A stretch of 64,000 nt of DNA from Aquisalimonas sp. 2447 (GTDB lineage Bacteria > Pseudomonadota > Gammaproteobacteria > Nitrococcales > Aquisalimonadaceae): contig NZ_CP050695.1 of NCBI RefSeq assembly GCF_012044895.1, positions 836,501 through 900,500 of the forward strand. The letters run 5' to 3'. The notes beneath the pieces were generated by a model. The model searched no databases, was not told where the DNA came from, and saw only the letters and a program-made list of their open reading frames with translations. The number at the start of each line of letters is the position of its first letter. Position 1 is the first letter of the stretch. The position numbers and the translations under genes are program-made. Positions 36,201 to 44,355 of the stretch are shown here, piece by piece.

Positions 36201-36423
36201 TGTGCCACTGGTTATGGCCAGCGGGGCCGGCGCCGCCAGTCGGATCAGTCTCGGTATCACCGTGCTTTCCGGGACCACGGCTACGGTCATTCTCGTAACG
36301 CTGATGACGCCGGCCTTCTACGTCATGATCCAGAGCATGCGTGAGCGTTTATCCGGCCCCGCGGAGGGGCTTCCGGCGGAGCCCGAGCAATCGGTAGACG
36401 GGCAATCCGGGCAGCCGGTATGA
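33268..36423 (+). CDS. RND multidrug efflux permease (AcrB/MexF type)
   Basis: The 1051-residue protein has 12 membrane segments and two large periplasmic loops. The proton-relay aspartates appear in GIVVDDAIVVIENVD (about residue 410), and the lysine in MSAKTAILIVEFA (about 930). It exports hydrophobic compounds with proton antiport. GTG start overlaps the adaptor gene; the stop overlaps the potassium channel gene, so all three genes form one translation-coupled operon. Confidence 0.94.
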   Translation: MSAFFLNRPKFAFVLSILITLAGVLALQVLPVNMYPDLAPPQVQVRAVYPGASAEVVADAVVRPIEQRLNGVEGMIYIESSATSDGAASITVTFATGTDSDMAQVNVQNRVKLAESQLPEPVRREGVVVRKQAGNMLMGINLVSERPGLDALFLSNYANTSLLENIARVPGVAEASVLGTSEYAMRLWLDPGRMNQLGVTVADINAAVREQNQIVAAGALGQEPAPPGQMFTFNIRSEGRLSEAGEFGQTVLRVSPEGRVVRLGDVARIELGARSYAATSQLNDRDTAFLVIYQLPDANALDVAERVRDEMTALATNFPDGLSYRILFDSTRFIDESINEVVNTLFVAVVLVVLVVFLFLQSLRATLIPAVAIPVSLIGTFAFMVLMGYSINLITLFGLVLAIGIVVDDAIVVIENVDRLIKEKGLDVREAVSQAMREISAPIISTTLVLLAVFVPVAFLPGITGELFRQFAVTICFAVLISSVCALTLSPALSSVLLRKEAEPLRLLSPVEWLLQRLTAGYSWLIGRLLKRMLVVAGLFLALLGLLGYLAATTPTGFVPEEDQGFLFVDVQLPDAASGSRTAAVMEQVVDEVLQDPAVSDFISVSGFSLLSGSGSNMGFGVVVLKDWSERESASLQPAAVVPRLNARLWAIPAARVMAFNVPAIPGLGVTAGFDLRLLDSAGVPPEDLAATADNLVFQANQREEMVGVRHNLRANVPMFDLEVDRDKAQLLGVDFGDVFLTLQAQLGGLYVNDFNQFGRTYRVMLGSEGAYRSRPEDLRHFEVRNNRGEMVPIAGIARLEPSQGATRIEGFNLNRSVTINGEPAPGLSTMESVGVMEELLTELPDGYTFAWAGQTLQELEAGNLIVVLFLLAIVAVYLFLVALYESWTLPLAVLLSVPLTFLGSFLAFRATGQALDIYAQIGLVLLVAMSAKTAILIVEFAAQLRREGRPIRTAAADAAVQRFRAVLMTGLSFMLGVVPLVMASGAGAASRISLGITVLSGTTATVILVTLMTPAFYVMIQSMRERLSGPAEGLPAEPEQSVDGQSGQPV

Positions 36424-36761
36424 GTCACCCGTTGCGACTCCTGTTTCTTGGCTTGCGCTCGGCGTCCCGCGACCGATATGTTCGGGGGCTGCTGGCCCTT
36501 GCCTTCACGATCATTGGCCTTGCCGCGTTGTTCTACGCAATTGTCGAAGACTGGCCCTATCTGGATGCCCTCTATTTTTCAGTCATGACCATTGCAACGG
36601 TTGGTTATGGTGATCTGGCGCCAGTGACAACCATCGGGCGTCTTTTTACTATTGCGTACGTGCTTGTAGGGCTGGGGATTTTCATTGCCGCCGCCAGTGC
36701 TTTAGCAGCCGCGATTCTTTCGCAAAGTGATGTGGAGCCTCAGGATCAGGACCGCGAGTGA
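36420..36761 (+). CDS. Two-transmembrane potassium channel (ion channel Kch type)
   Basis: The 113-residue product has two membrane segments (about residues 25-45 and 78-100) with the pore loop between them and the selectivity filter TVGYGD at about residue 60. It has no cytoplasmic RCK domain. Its ATG overlaps the RND permease stop (ATGA), an unusual partner for an efflux pump; it might balance charge or adjust turgor when the pump works, which is inference. Confidence 0.85.
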   Translation: MSHPLRLLFLGLRSASRDRYVRGLLALAFTIIGLAALFYAIVEDWPYLDALYFSVMTIATVGYGDLAPVTTIGRLFTIAYVLVGLGIFIAAASALAAAILSQSDVEPQDQDRE

Positions 36762-36846
36762 CATGCCGCCATCACAGTGGCAGGGTCAGACCCGCTAGGT
36801 TCAAGGGGTTGCGGTAGGCAACCTGTTCCCCTTGACTGGAATACGC

Positions 36847-37070
36847 ACCGGCATCGTCTCTCGCGCCGTACGGGATCGAGGCTGTTCACCCGGACACGTT
36901 TGTGGAGCAACAGATCGATCTTCACGAGGGCGCGGTATAACCACGCCCAAACGACGCCGCGCTGCGCTCCGCAACCCTCCGAAATCCGTTGACGAATACC
37001 TCGGGACGCTCGCCGCCCAGGGGTTTGTCGTCACAGCCGACAGACTGCGCCAGTTCGCAGACGTCCTCTC
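36847..37070 (+). pseudogene. Decayed C-terminal part of a PIN-domain toxin
   Basis: The DNA matches the 3' part of the intact PIN toxin gene (about 44001-44237). The encoded residues GIEAVHPDTFVEQQIDLHEGAV occur in one frame as two parts and are followed by TAA; the block RRAALRNPPKSVDEYLGTLA occurs in another frame. The N-terminal PIN part is missing. Homology continues about 80 bases downstream of the former stop. The copy is therefore a truncated, frameshifted duplicate or remnant. Confidence 0.8.
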
Positions 37071-37514
37071 ACCTAAACCCACTTTGCCGCCAAAGGACGC
37101 TGACCGACCCGAAGCGGCCGGTCAGCCAATGCACGGGAAAGTCAACTTTCGGCGCAAACGAAATTGCCTAACAGTCTGCCGGAGTTGACCCGCTTGAGCG
37201 GCGCAGAGTCGTGTGCGGGGCGCGTGTCCGAGCTATCTTAAAGATGAGGTCCTAGACCGAGCGACGTTGCCTCACTTTGTACCGTCAAGCTCGTATCATC
37301 CGCCAGGCTGAAACGCGTCTGAGCCGTATCCTGTTGATCTGGGTTAAGGCGCCCGGCGGCCGGCGCCCGGATAATGACAGTGCGACGTCTGGGAACTCTC
37401 CAGAGTCGCTTTATGGAGTTACTCCGATGCCTAAATCATGGCGTCGGAGTGCCGACGACACCGCGGGAAGTCCATCAGGCAGAGGACCATGCCCGTCCAA
37501 GCAGGAGAACTGCA
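37071..37514. other. Gene-free stretch with mobile-element remnants
   Basis: No credible gene was found. The first 80 bases continue the homology to the region downstream of the intact PIN toxin. A solo IS1182-type end lies at 37172-37222. The rest up to the DUF302 start shows no clear feature apart from a GGCGCCC-type GC-rich inverted stretch around 37350-37370. Confidence 0.6.
37172..37222. repeat. Solo terminal remnant of an IS1182-type element
   Basis: Fifty-one bases match about 46 of 52 positions of the left end of the complete IS1182 element at 59248-59299. The match includes the terminal CAGTCTGCCGGA and the long shared stretch CGCTTGAGCGGCGCAGAGTC. No transposase or second end is near. 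Confidence 0.75.
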
Positions 37515-38036
37515 ATGACCAGTACGTACACAAAGGCTAAACCGCGCACACGGCGCCAATTGCTGCCGATGCTTGCCATGCTGTTCGCGGCTTTGCTGTT
37601 CGCGGGGGTTGCCCAGGCTGGCAGCCACGGTGACGAGCAGCCGGAGATGGCAAAGGTAACGCCCAGCCCGATGTCCTTCCCGGACACCGTCGAGGCCTTC
37701 GAGGCGCAGGCGAAAGAAGCGGGCTGGAGCGTACTGAACAAGAACTATATGTCGGGTGTCCTGTCCGAGCGGGGTTTCACACTAGACCCCGTGGTAATCA
37801 TCGACGTCTGTAGCGGGGAATACAGCGCCCGCATCCTTGAGGAAGACGAGTTTCGTCCGGTCTCGGCGTTCATGCCCTGTCGTGTGAGCATATACCAGGA
37901 TAGCCAGGGGGATGTCTTCATCTCGCGGATGAATGTCTCGGCCTTCCTGCCGATGATGCCGGATGAGGTTGCGGAGGTGATGGAGCTTTCCAGCAATGAG
38001 GTCGAGGCCATCATCGAGCAAACTGTAGCGGAGTAA
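37515..38036 (+). CDS. DUF302 domain protein, exported
   Basis: The 173-residue product has a signal peptide (ending AGVAQAGSHG). A DUF302 domain follows (about 50-165: SPMSFPDTVEAFEAQAKEAGW, CSGEYSARILEE, FMPCRVSIYQDSQGDVFISRM, and a C-terminal helical part). The family is of unknown role, often found near thiol or sulfur and stress genes; two Cys are conserved here. An AGGAG site precedes ATG at 37515. The gene stands alone between mobile remnants. Confidence 0.82.
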   Translation: MTSTYTKAKPRTRRQLLPMLAMLFAALLFAGVAQAGSHGDEQPEMAKVTPSPMSFPDTVEAFEAQAKEAGWSVLNKNYMSGVLSERGFTLDPVVIIDVCSGEYSARILEEDEFRPVSAFMPCRVSIYQDSQGDVFISRMNVSAFLPMMPDEVAEVMELSSNEVEAIIEQTVAE

Positions 38037-38359
38037 ACTGCTGAAAAGCAGTTGGCGCAGGCCTGCGCTAATGCGTGCAGTGCAGTAGAAAAACCGATCT
38101 GCAGGTTACTGCCCATAATGTAGGACCCTGAGTGGTCACTGGTAACGACGAGTTCCGTTAACCGCTCAGGGTCGCTGCTGGCCTTCGAAGGCGGGGAAAG
38201 GAGGATGAATCACAGCCGAGTACCTCCGGGGAACCCGGTACGGTTCAGTTCAGACTGCCCAGCCGACTCAACGGTCATGTATCGAACGGCGACGCATACT
38301 TTAAGGGCACATGAACCGCTGACAATCTCGCGTTTATCGAATTCGTGGAGTGGTAAAGC
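38037..38359. other. Intergenic region with an inverted repeat and a copy of the 23-bp repeat
   Basis: It contains GACCCTGAG at 38124-38132 and its complement CTCAGGGTC at 38165-38173, which could form a hairpin, and the 23-bp repeat at 38228-38250. No small gene is supported. Confidence 0.5.
38228..38250. repeat. 23-bp repeat, copy 1 (IS-end-like)
   Basis: The 23 bases starting GGGGAACCCGGTACGGTTC are repeated exactly at 39958-39980 in the same orientation, and a related copy lies at 44356-44378. Read on the other strand it begins TGAACCGTACCGGGTTCCCC, which resembles terminal repeats of IS3-type elements, so solo ends of a lost element are suspected. Confidence 0.7.
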
Positions 38360-39763
38360 ATGATAGCAAACGGTCTGCATGCACTTGCCTTTGGTATCGG
38401 TACTGGTCTGCTGATCACAGTAGGAGCGGTTACCGCGTCGGTAGCAGAGGCGCCGGGCTCGGAGGGGGGCAAGGGGGCGGCCGCGGACACCTTCGCAGCC
38501 CTGGGGGCACTCACCGTAAAAGGGCGGCTCATGCGCGAAAGTGAGCTTGGGCATGAGGCTTATCGTCCAGACCTCGCCGGCGATCCCATGGGCGCCGTGG
38601 GACGCGCCTGGCTTGACCTGTTGCAGTACGCGGATGACAACCATCTCGACGAAGGTGAACTCAGGAATATCGACCAACCGAACCAGCCTGCGAACATGCG
38701 CGTGCATGCCGAGGCGGCTTACCTGTATCACATGCATCACAGCGCCGGACGCTTCGAGCGCCATGGATTGTTCGAGGCGTTAACGCATGAACCGTCCCCT
38801 TTCCTGAGTCAACTCGGACAGCACCTCCTTGATGAGCGTTACAGCGACGGCGTGTTCCATCAACCCGGGCAGGCCAAGCAGGCGCCGGACGCCCCGACGA
38901 TGGCTCAGGGGCTGGATGCCTTCCATGCGACAGCGTACGCCTGGGTGCGTTGGCATAAGCCGGGCGGTGAATCCGATATGGGTCAGCTTGACGAAGCCAC
39001 TATGGAAGCCTGGATGGGTCATGAACGAGACGAATTGCTGTCGGTTGCACGCGTTGTCGCGGAAACGCTTGAAGAACACTGGGACGAGCACGTCGGCGTA
39101 TATCGCTTTGGTGAGGATGGTGCGACTTGGGCGATTGATGATCTCGGTGCATTAATACGCGGCCACAAGGGGATCTACGAAATTCTCTATGTCTTCGGTC
39201 AGGCGGATGACAAGCAAACGGCTGCTGGTCTCTTTGATCGTGCTATGAGTATGAGTGAGGCGCTTCTGGGAGAAGAGGGACCTGCGACGCCATGGGGCTT
39301 GCCGGCAGAGGTTCGTTTCGAAGAGGAAGCTGCCGTGGCCGCCACCGACGTCATCGATGTGGCTGCGCAGTGGCGTCTTGTGCATCAGATAACTGGTGGC
39401 TTCTCCATTCTGCGAGAGCGCGAGGGGACGAGCAGTTTCCTCGATGAGCGTGCTCCGGATCTGACGGCAAATGTCGGCAAAGGCATCGACAAGTTGCTGG
39501 TTAGTGCACTAGACCACCAGATTGTCGATGGATTCGTAGTGGCAAAGTTAGACGCTGACGATGGCTCAGTGCTTGACGACCGAACAACGACACAGGCCGT
39601 TAGCGCCTTCATCAGGGGCGTTGGAAACGGTTATCGGATAGGGACTGCTTTCGATCGACCAGGTTCATGGGATGAAGACAAGGAGCTCGCCGAGCGCAGC
39701 GAGCGACTTTACGACAGGTTTTTGGAACATGGTCGACTGCTTACCAACGAATTGCTGAGATAG
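38360..39763 (+). CDS. Exported hypothetical protein of 467 residues
   Basis: I do not recognise the family. A signal peptide ends near residue 29 (ASVAEAPG). The mature part is acidic and helical, with repeated His- and Trp-rich stretches (YLYHMHHSAGRFERHG, YAWVRWHKPGGESD, EEHWDEHVGVYRFGEDG, GALIRGHKGIYEIL), which recall alpha/alpha-toroid proteins without proving it. It lies between two identical 23-bp repeats (38228 and 39958) and has no operon partner, so it looks like independent cargo. Codon use is ordinary for the region. Confidence 0.65.
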   Translation: MIANGLHALAFGIGTGLLITVGAVTASVAEAPGSEGGKGAAADTFAALGALTVKGRLMRESELGHEAYRPDLAGDPMGAVGRAWLDLLQYADDNHLDEGELRNIDQPNQPANMRVHAEAAYLYHMHHSAGRFERHGLFEALTHEPSPFLSQLGQHLLDERYSDGVFHQPGQAKQAPDAPTMAQGLDAFHATAYAWVRWHKPGGESDMGQLDEATMEAWMGHERDELLSVARVVAETLEEHWDEHVGVYRFGEDGATWAIDDLGALIRGHKGIYEILYVFGQADDKQTAAGLFDRAMSMSEALLGEEGPATPWGLPAEVRFEEEAAVAATDVIDVAAQWRLVHQITGGFSILREREGTSSFLDERAPDLTANVGKGIDKLLVSALDHQIVDGFVVAKLDADDGSVLDDRTTTQAVSAFIRGVGNGYRIGTAFDRPGSWDEDKELAERSERLYDRFLEHGRLLTNELLR

Positions 39764-40110
39764 CGGAGTCTCTGCCTACTTGGGCGAGTACTGTTACCTC
39801 GTGCCAACGATAGTGGAGGCTTCGCAACGTAGGTTGAGGCGAGAATTGGCTGATCTACTGGCATTTGAGACGTCTCCATCCAATCTGGATAGAGAAGGTC
39901 TTTTGAGGCAATTTCTTTGATAACTGACGCTGCCGTTCATTCGCTAACAGGCCGTCGGGGGAACCCGGTACGGTTCAGTTTCGCTGCGAGGCGTGGCGAC
40001 AGAGCAAGCGGGCGCAGGGGGGGCTGGACCAAGCTTGACGGACGCCCCGCATCCTGAAACCGTCAACCCAGGAGCGTCGCTGAAGACGCCAACGTCCTGC
40101 GGACAAGCCG
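39764..40110. other. Intergenic region with the second repeat copy
   Basis: The 23-bp repeat lies at 39958-39980. No gene or terminator with a T-run is evident elsewhere. Confidence 0.5.
39958..39980. repeat. 23-bp repeat, copy 2
   Basis: It is identical over 23 bases to 38228-38250, in the same orientation, and thus frames the 467-residue gene at 38360-39763. Confidence 0.7.
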
Positions 40111-40740
40111 ATGTCCCGTTCAGCTCATTCAGCGCTCGCCCCAAAGTCCTGCTCGCTTCTGGTCGCCTGGGTACTCCTCATCGGTACGCCGGGTGTCTCC
40201 CTGGCGGATCCGGACCATTGGGTCATCGACGAGGATCATTTCAGCGTCACGTTCATGGTATCCCACGCCGGGTTCGCGCAGCAGTTCGGCATGTTTCTCG
40301 AAGCAGAAGGGGCGTTTTACTACGACGAACAGGCGGATGAGCTGCACTCCGGCGAGGTCACGATTCGCAGCGACAGCGTCTTCACCGATCACGAGGAGCG
40401 GGACGGCCACGTGCGAAACGAGGACTTCCTGCATGTGGACGCGTACCCGGAAATGCACTTCCGGGCCACGGAGTACGATGCCGCGGGGGGTGTGCTCCGG
40501 GGTGAGTTCACGCTGCTGGGTACAACCCGGGAGATTGAACTGGACGTGAGCATCAATCGCATTGATGAATCCCCGTTCGACAGCGGGGGGTTGTTTTCGG
40601 ACCCGCCGCGGGTTCTGGGTGCCTCGTTGCGGGGCACGATTCACCGAAGCGAGTACGGCATGACCTATGCGCTGGAGGATGAGCTGGTTGGTGACGAGGT
40701 GCAGATCATGCTGGAGTTCGAAGCCCACCGGCAGGACTGA
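40111..40740 (+). CDS. YceI-family periplasmic protein
   Basis: The 209-residue product has a signal peptide (ending GVSLADPDHW) and a lipocalin-like YceI domain: WVIDEDHFSVTFMVSHAGF, then VTIRSDSVFTDHEERDGHVRN as two parts, DFLHVDAYPEMHFRATEYD, GEFTLLGTTREIELDVSIN, and GASLRGTIHRSEYGM. Such proteins bind isoprenoid or other lipids in the periplasm. It precedes an MFS gene by 94 bases. Confidence 0.9.
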   Translation: MSRSAHSALAPKSCSLLVAWVLLIGTPGVSLADPDHWVIDEDHFSVTFMVSHAGFAQQFGMFLEAEGAFYYDEQADELHSGEVTIRSDSVFTDHEERDGHVRNEDFLHVDAYPEMHFRATEYDAAGGVLRGEFTLLGTTREIELDVSINRIDESPFDSGGLFSDPPRVLGASLRGTIHRSEYGMTYALEDELVGDEVQIMLEFEAHRQD

Positions 40741-40833
40741 AGGCTGCAGCTGGCTCTCAGCGTTGGCGCAGGACCGTCACGTGCGAGACGGTTTCGACGG
40801 ACGATAGCCATCGGAGTTGAGAGGACCTCTCGC

Positions 40834-42207
40834 GTGAGCAGCAACGTTCTGGAGCCGCTGGGCAACAGCACCTTTCGCCGGTTGTATGCGGCGCAAGTCC
40901 TCGCGCTGTTCGGTACGGGATTGACCACGGTAGCCCTCGCGCTGCTCGCCTATGATCTGGCGGGTGGAAAGGCGGGCACCGTCCTGGCGACCGCCCTGAC
41001 CATCAAGATGCTGACCTATGTGGTCATCGGTCCTGTCGCCGGGGCCCTGACGAGCCATGTCCCGAGAAAACCACTGCTTGTGACGCTGACGCTGGTACGG
41101 GCCGGGATCATCATCCTCCTTCCTTTTGTCACCGCCGTCTGGCAGATCTATCTCCTGGTGTTCACCCTGCAGGCAGCATCGGCGCTCTTCACACCCACGT
41201 TCCAGGCGACCATTCCGGATATCGTTCGCGACGAGAAGGCCTATACCAAGGCCTTGTCCCTTTCGCGGCTCGCCTATGACCTAGAGAACCTGCTCAGTCC
41301 TGCGCTCGCCGCTGCTCTGCTGCTCGTGGCCACCTTTCACTGGCTCTTTCTCGGAACCGTGATCGGGTTCGTCACGGCAGCCCTGCTGATTGCGCTGACC
41401 CGCGTGCCCGACGCTGTCACCGAGCAAGCGGACACGGGCATTCGGCGCCGCTCCATGCTGGGCCTGAGAATCTTCGCCCGTACGCCGAGGTTGCGTGGGT
41501 TGCTGGCGCTGAACATGGCCGTTGCCGCAGGTGGTGCGATGGCGCTCGTAAATACGGTGGTCTACGTGCGTGACCGCCTGGGCCTCGGCGAGACCGAGGT
41601 GGCGCTGGCCATGACGGCGCTCGGGGCAGGCAGCATGATCGTCGCTCTTACGCTTCCGGGGTTACTGCAGCACGTCCGCGAGCGGCCGACCATGATTGCC
41701 GGTGCCATCCTCATCAGCGGGGCCCTCGTTGCCGGTCTGGTTAGCCCCGGATTCCATCTCCTGTTGGGCCTATGGTTTCTGCTCGGGGTGGGCTCGTCAC
41801 TGATCCTGACACCGACTGGCCGGCTGTTGCGGCGCTCTGCCAGAGACGATGACCGCCCGACGGTATTCGCGGCACAGTTCTCGCTGTCGCACGCGTGCTG
41901 GCTCGTCACCTACCCGCTCGCCGGTTGGCTGGGGTTTTACCTGGGTCTGAACGCCGTCTTCGCCGTGTTGTCGGTGTTCGCTGCTGTAGCCGCGATGGTT
42001 GCATGGCGTCTTTGGCCCCGCGAGGACCCGGTGGAGATCGAGCATTTTCATGATGATCTCCGGGCCGACCACCCGCACGTTGCTGACGCCGTGGCGGACG
42101 GGCACGGATTCCGCCACACGCATCCGTTCGCCATCGACGAATTGCACTGTCGTTGGCCTCTCGGCTGGAGTGGCCGCGTGGGAGAAACCAACGGGAACAA
42201 CCATTGA
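40834..42207 (+). CDS. MFS exporter with His-rich C-terminus (NreB-like)
   Basis: The 457-residue protein has 12 membrane segments, with TFRRLYAAQVLALFGTGLTT at the start and VPRKPLLVTLTLVRAG in the first loop region. The C-terminal 50 residues carry many His and Asp (EHFHDDLRADHPHVADAV, GHGFRHTHPF), as in the NreB type of nickel or cobalt exporters. The start GTG at 40834 has a GAGAGGA site upstream. Metal export is inferred from the His tail. Confidence 0.8.
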   Translation: MSSNVLEPLGNSTFRRLYAAQVLALFGTGLTTVALALLAYDLAGGKAGTVLATALTIKMLTYVVIGPVAGALTSHVPRKPLLVTLTLVRAGIIILLPFVTAVWQIYLLVFTLQAASALFTPTFQATIPDIVRDEKAYTKALSLSRLAYDLENLLSPALAAALLLVATFHWLFLGTVIGFVTAALLIALTRVPDAVTEQADTGIRRRSMLGLRIFARTPRLRGLLALNMAVAAGGAMALVNTVVYVRDRLGLGETEVALAMTALGAGSMIVALTLPGLLQHVRERPTMIAGAILISGALVAGLVSPGFHLLLGLWFLLGVGSSLILTPTGRLLRRSARDDDRPTVFAAQFSLSHACWLVTYPLAGWLGFYLGLNAVFAVLSVFAAVAAMVAWRLWPREDPVEIEHFHDDLRADHPHVADAVADGHGFRHTHPFAIDELHCRWPLGWSGRVGETNGNNH

Positions 42208-42425
42208 CGCGCCTGAGGGGTTAAAGAAGGATGGCATGACCGCAAAGCGCAGGTCGTGGATACAAGCTCGGGCGCTACTCCGTTCTGATGTCTGGCGGGT
42301 TCAGTGCTGGCCCTACCCTTGGTGGGGCGCAAGTTAATGAAAGCAGACCCTCGCAGAAATTCGGCGGCTGGCGGCTCAGGGTCGGACAGCGCCCCTCCGT
42401 GGACGCGGTCCGATGAGTCATCCCG

Positions 42426-43061
42426 CTAGACTTCAGTTTGCTCCGACATCTCGAGGGCGTCGTCCACCTCGATCCCGAGGTACCGGACGGTGCTTTCGAG
42501 TTTGGTATGGCCAAGAAGGAGCTGCACGGCGCGTAGATTCCGAGTGCGCCGGTACACCAGGGTCGCCTTGGTTCGGCGAAGTGAATGGGTGCCGTACTCG
42601 GCGGGATCGAGCCCGAGTTGGGTGACCCAGGATTTTACGATTCTTGCGTACTGCCGAGTGGAGATGTGCGGGGAACCGTGGATGCGGCTCGGGAACAGGT
42701 AATCGCTGGATTGCAATCCGGCCGCGTCGATCCATTCCTCGACAGCTCGTCGGGTATTGGGCGTGAGTTCGAACTGGACAGGTCGCCCCGTCTTTTGCTG
42801 GATGACAGCGGCTCGCTTAACTGCTTTCGCGCCATGCATGACATCTCGGACCTGGAGGCTGACGAGATCACAGCCTCGGAGCTTGCTGTCTATCGCGAGG
42901 TTAAACAGAGCAAGCTGCCGTGTGTTCTTGTCGAGCTGGAGTCGGATGCGGATTCCCCAGACTTCAGGGAGTTTCAGCGGTGGCTTCGGCCCGATCAGGT
43001 GGCCTTTGTTCCAAGGGGCGCGTTCGGTTGCCTGCTGGCGGGACGGGTTGGCGGTGGTCAT
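42426..43061 (-). CDS. Short tyrosine recombinase (phage-integrase family)
   Basis: The 211-residue product is mostly catalytic domain. The active-site residues are Arg in DSKLRGCDL, Lys in QQKTGRP, His-x-x-Arg in HSLRRTKA, His in LLGHTKLE and Tyr in TVRYLGI. There is no long N-terminal core-binding domain, so it is smaller than ordinary integrases (about 350-400 residues). ATG at 43061. It is divergent from the toxin-antitoxin genes, suggesting a small mobile unit or a resolvase for it. Confidence 0.85.
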   Translation of the reverse strand: MTTANPSRQQATERAPWNKGHLIGPKPPLKLPEVWGIRIRLQLDKNTRQLALFNLAIDSKLRGCDLVSLQVRDVMHGAKAVKRAAVIQQKTGRPVQFELTPNTRRAVEEWIDAAGLQSSDYLFPSRIHGSPHISTRQYARIVKSWVTQLGLDPAEYGTHSLRRTKATLVYRRTRNLRAVQLLLGHTKLESTVRYLGIEVDDALEMSEQTEV

Positions 43062-43219
43062 GGCTCTGTATCTCCGCAGAGGGTGGGATGTTAAGCATCG
43101 ACCATGACGGGCTCGCCCGCTCTCTTGACTTCTGGCGCTGCAGGCGGTGTTTCGTTTGTTGCGTGTGTCGATTATTGCGATTAGTATCGGATGAGCACAC
43201 ACGCACTCCGGAGTACCCA

Positions 43220-43672
43220 ATGCAGACACCCAGTGGCGACAACCAGCTCCCCGATCATGAGGCTGCTGCCCTGGCCCGCGCCAGCGCGACGGAGCTGAGC
43301 AGACTGCTGGCTCAGCAGCCGGACTCCGACCGGGCCCGGGTTCAGCTCGACGGCACCGATCTGGTGCTACCGCGCCAGGCGCTCGCGCTGCTGCGTGACC
43401 TGCTTGGCGAGATGGCCCAGGGCAATGCGGTGACGATCGTGCCGACACATGCAGAACTCACGACGCAAGAAGCGGCAGACATCCTCAATGTCTCCCGGCC
43501 GCATCTCGTCAAACTTCTCGAGCGGGGCGAGCTTCCTTTCTCGAAGGTAGGTACCCATCGCCGGATTCGATACCAAGATCTGCTGGCGTACAAGGCTGAA
43601 CGTGACCGCACCAGCCAGGAGGCTCTGGATGCACTGACCGAGCAGGCGCAGGACCTGGACATGGGGTACTGA
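43220..43672 (+). CDS. Antitoxin with excisionase-type helix-turn-helix
   Basis: The 150-residue product has a helix-turn-helix of the MerR/excisionase type (about 82-128: LTTQEAADILNVSRPHLVKLL, split, then GELPFSKVGTHRRIRYQDLLAY). The N-terminal helical part is variable. It sits two bases before a PIN-domain toxin gene, a known antitoxin-toxin arrangement. ATG is preceded by CGGAG. It likely represses its own promoter. Confidence 0.86.
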   Translation: MQTPSGDNQLPDHEAAALARASATELSRLLAQQPDSDRARVQLDGTDLVLPRQALALLRDLLGEMAQGNAVTIVPTHAELTTQEAADILNVSRPHLVKLLERGELPFSKVGTHRRIRYQDLLAYKAERDRTSQEALDALTEQAQDLDMGY

Positions 43673-43673
43673 C

Positions 43674-44237
43674 GTGCGCTTCGTGGTGGTGTTTGATGCA
43701 TGCGTGCTGTACCCGGCACCCATGAGGGATTTCCTGATCCGGCTGGCAACCGCCGGGCTGTTCGCAGCCAAATGGACCGACCGGATTCATGACGAGTGGA
43801 CACGAAGCCTGTTAGCAACGCGTCCTGATTTGGCTGACGCGCTCAAGAGAACACGCTCGCTGATGGATCAAGCGGTCCCCGACTGCCTTGTGGAAGGCTA
43901 TGAGCCGTTGATCGAGGGACTATCGTTGCCGGACCCCGATGACCGACACGTTCTTGCTGCCGCAATCCGTGCCGGTGCGCAGACAATCGTGACCATCAAC
44001 CTGAGAGACTTTCCGGCACCGTCGCTCGCGCCCTACGGCATTGAGGCCGTTCACCCGGATAGTTTCGTGGAACAGCAGCTCGATCTGCATGAGGGGGCGG
44101 TTGTGACGACCGCGAAACGCCACCGGGCTGCGCTCCGCAACCCTCCGAAATCTGTCGATGCCTACCTCGAGACGCTCGCAGCTCAGGGGCTTGTTGTCAC
44201 CGCAGACAGGCTACGGGAATTCGCAGACGTGCTCTGA
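43674..44237 (+). CDS. PIN-domain toxin (VapC-like ribonuclease)
   Basis: The 187-residue product begins FVVVFDACVLYPAPMRDFL, with the first acidic PIN residue (Asp in VVFDAC). Further acidic residues occur in IHDEWTRSL, PDPDDRHVLAAAIRAGAQTIVT and the motif INLRDFPA. The C-terminal 70 residues are an extra domain (RRAALRNPPKSV-like block). It starts with GTG two bases after the antitoxin stop. A decayed copy of its 3' half lies at 36847-37070. Confidence 0.87.
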   Translation: MRFVVVFDACVLYPAPMRDFLIRLATAGLFAAKWTDRIHDEWTRSLLATRPDLADALKRTRSLMDQAVPDCLVEGYEPLIEGLSLPDPDDRHVLAAAIRAGAQTIVTINLRDFPAPSLAPYGIEAVHPDSFVEQQLDLHEGAVVTTAKRHRAALRNPPKSVDAYLETLAAQGLVVTADRLREFADVL

Positions 44238-44327
44238 CCAAACGCGATCCCGTGACCAAGGGACGCTGTCCGACCCTGAGCTGACGGTGGCTCGTCACAA
44301 ACGGAAGTCCGCTTTCGGTAAGGCGCG

Positions 44328-44343
44328 ACACACACACACACAC
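44328..44343. repeat. AC dinucleotide repeat (8 units)
   Basis: Sixteen bases of AC repeat lie between the toxin stop and the third 23-bp repeat copy. It is a plain microsatellite. Confidence 0.8.
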
Positions 44344-44355
44344 CAACGAGCCTCT

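Noticed and set aside
44328-44343. Phase-variation tract in the AC repeat
   Set aside because: It lies outside any coding frame or promoter that I can identify.
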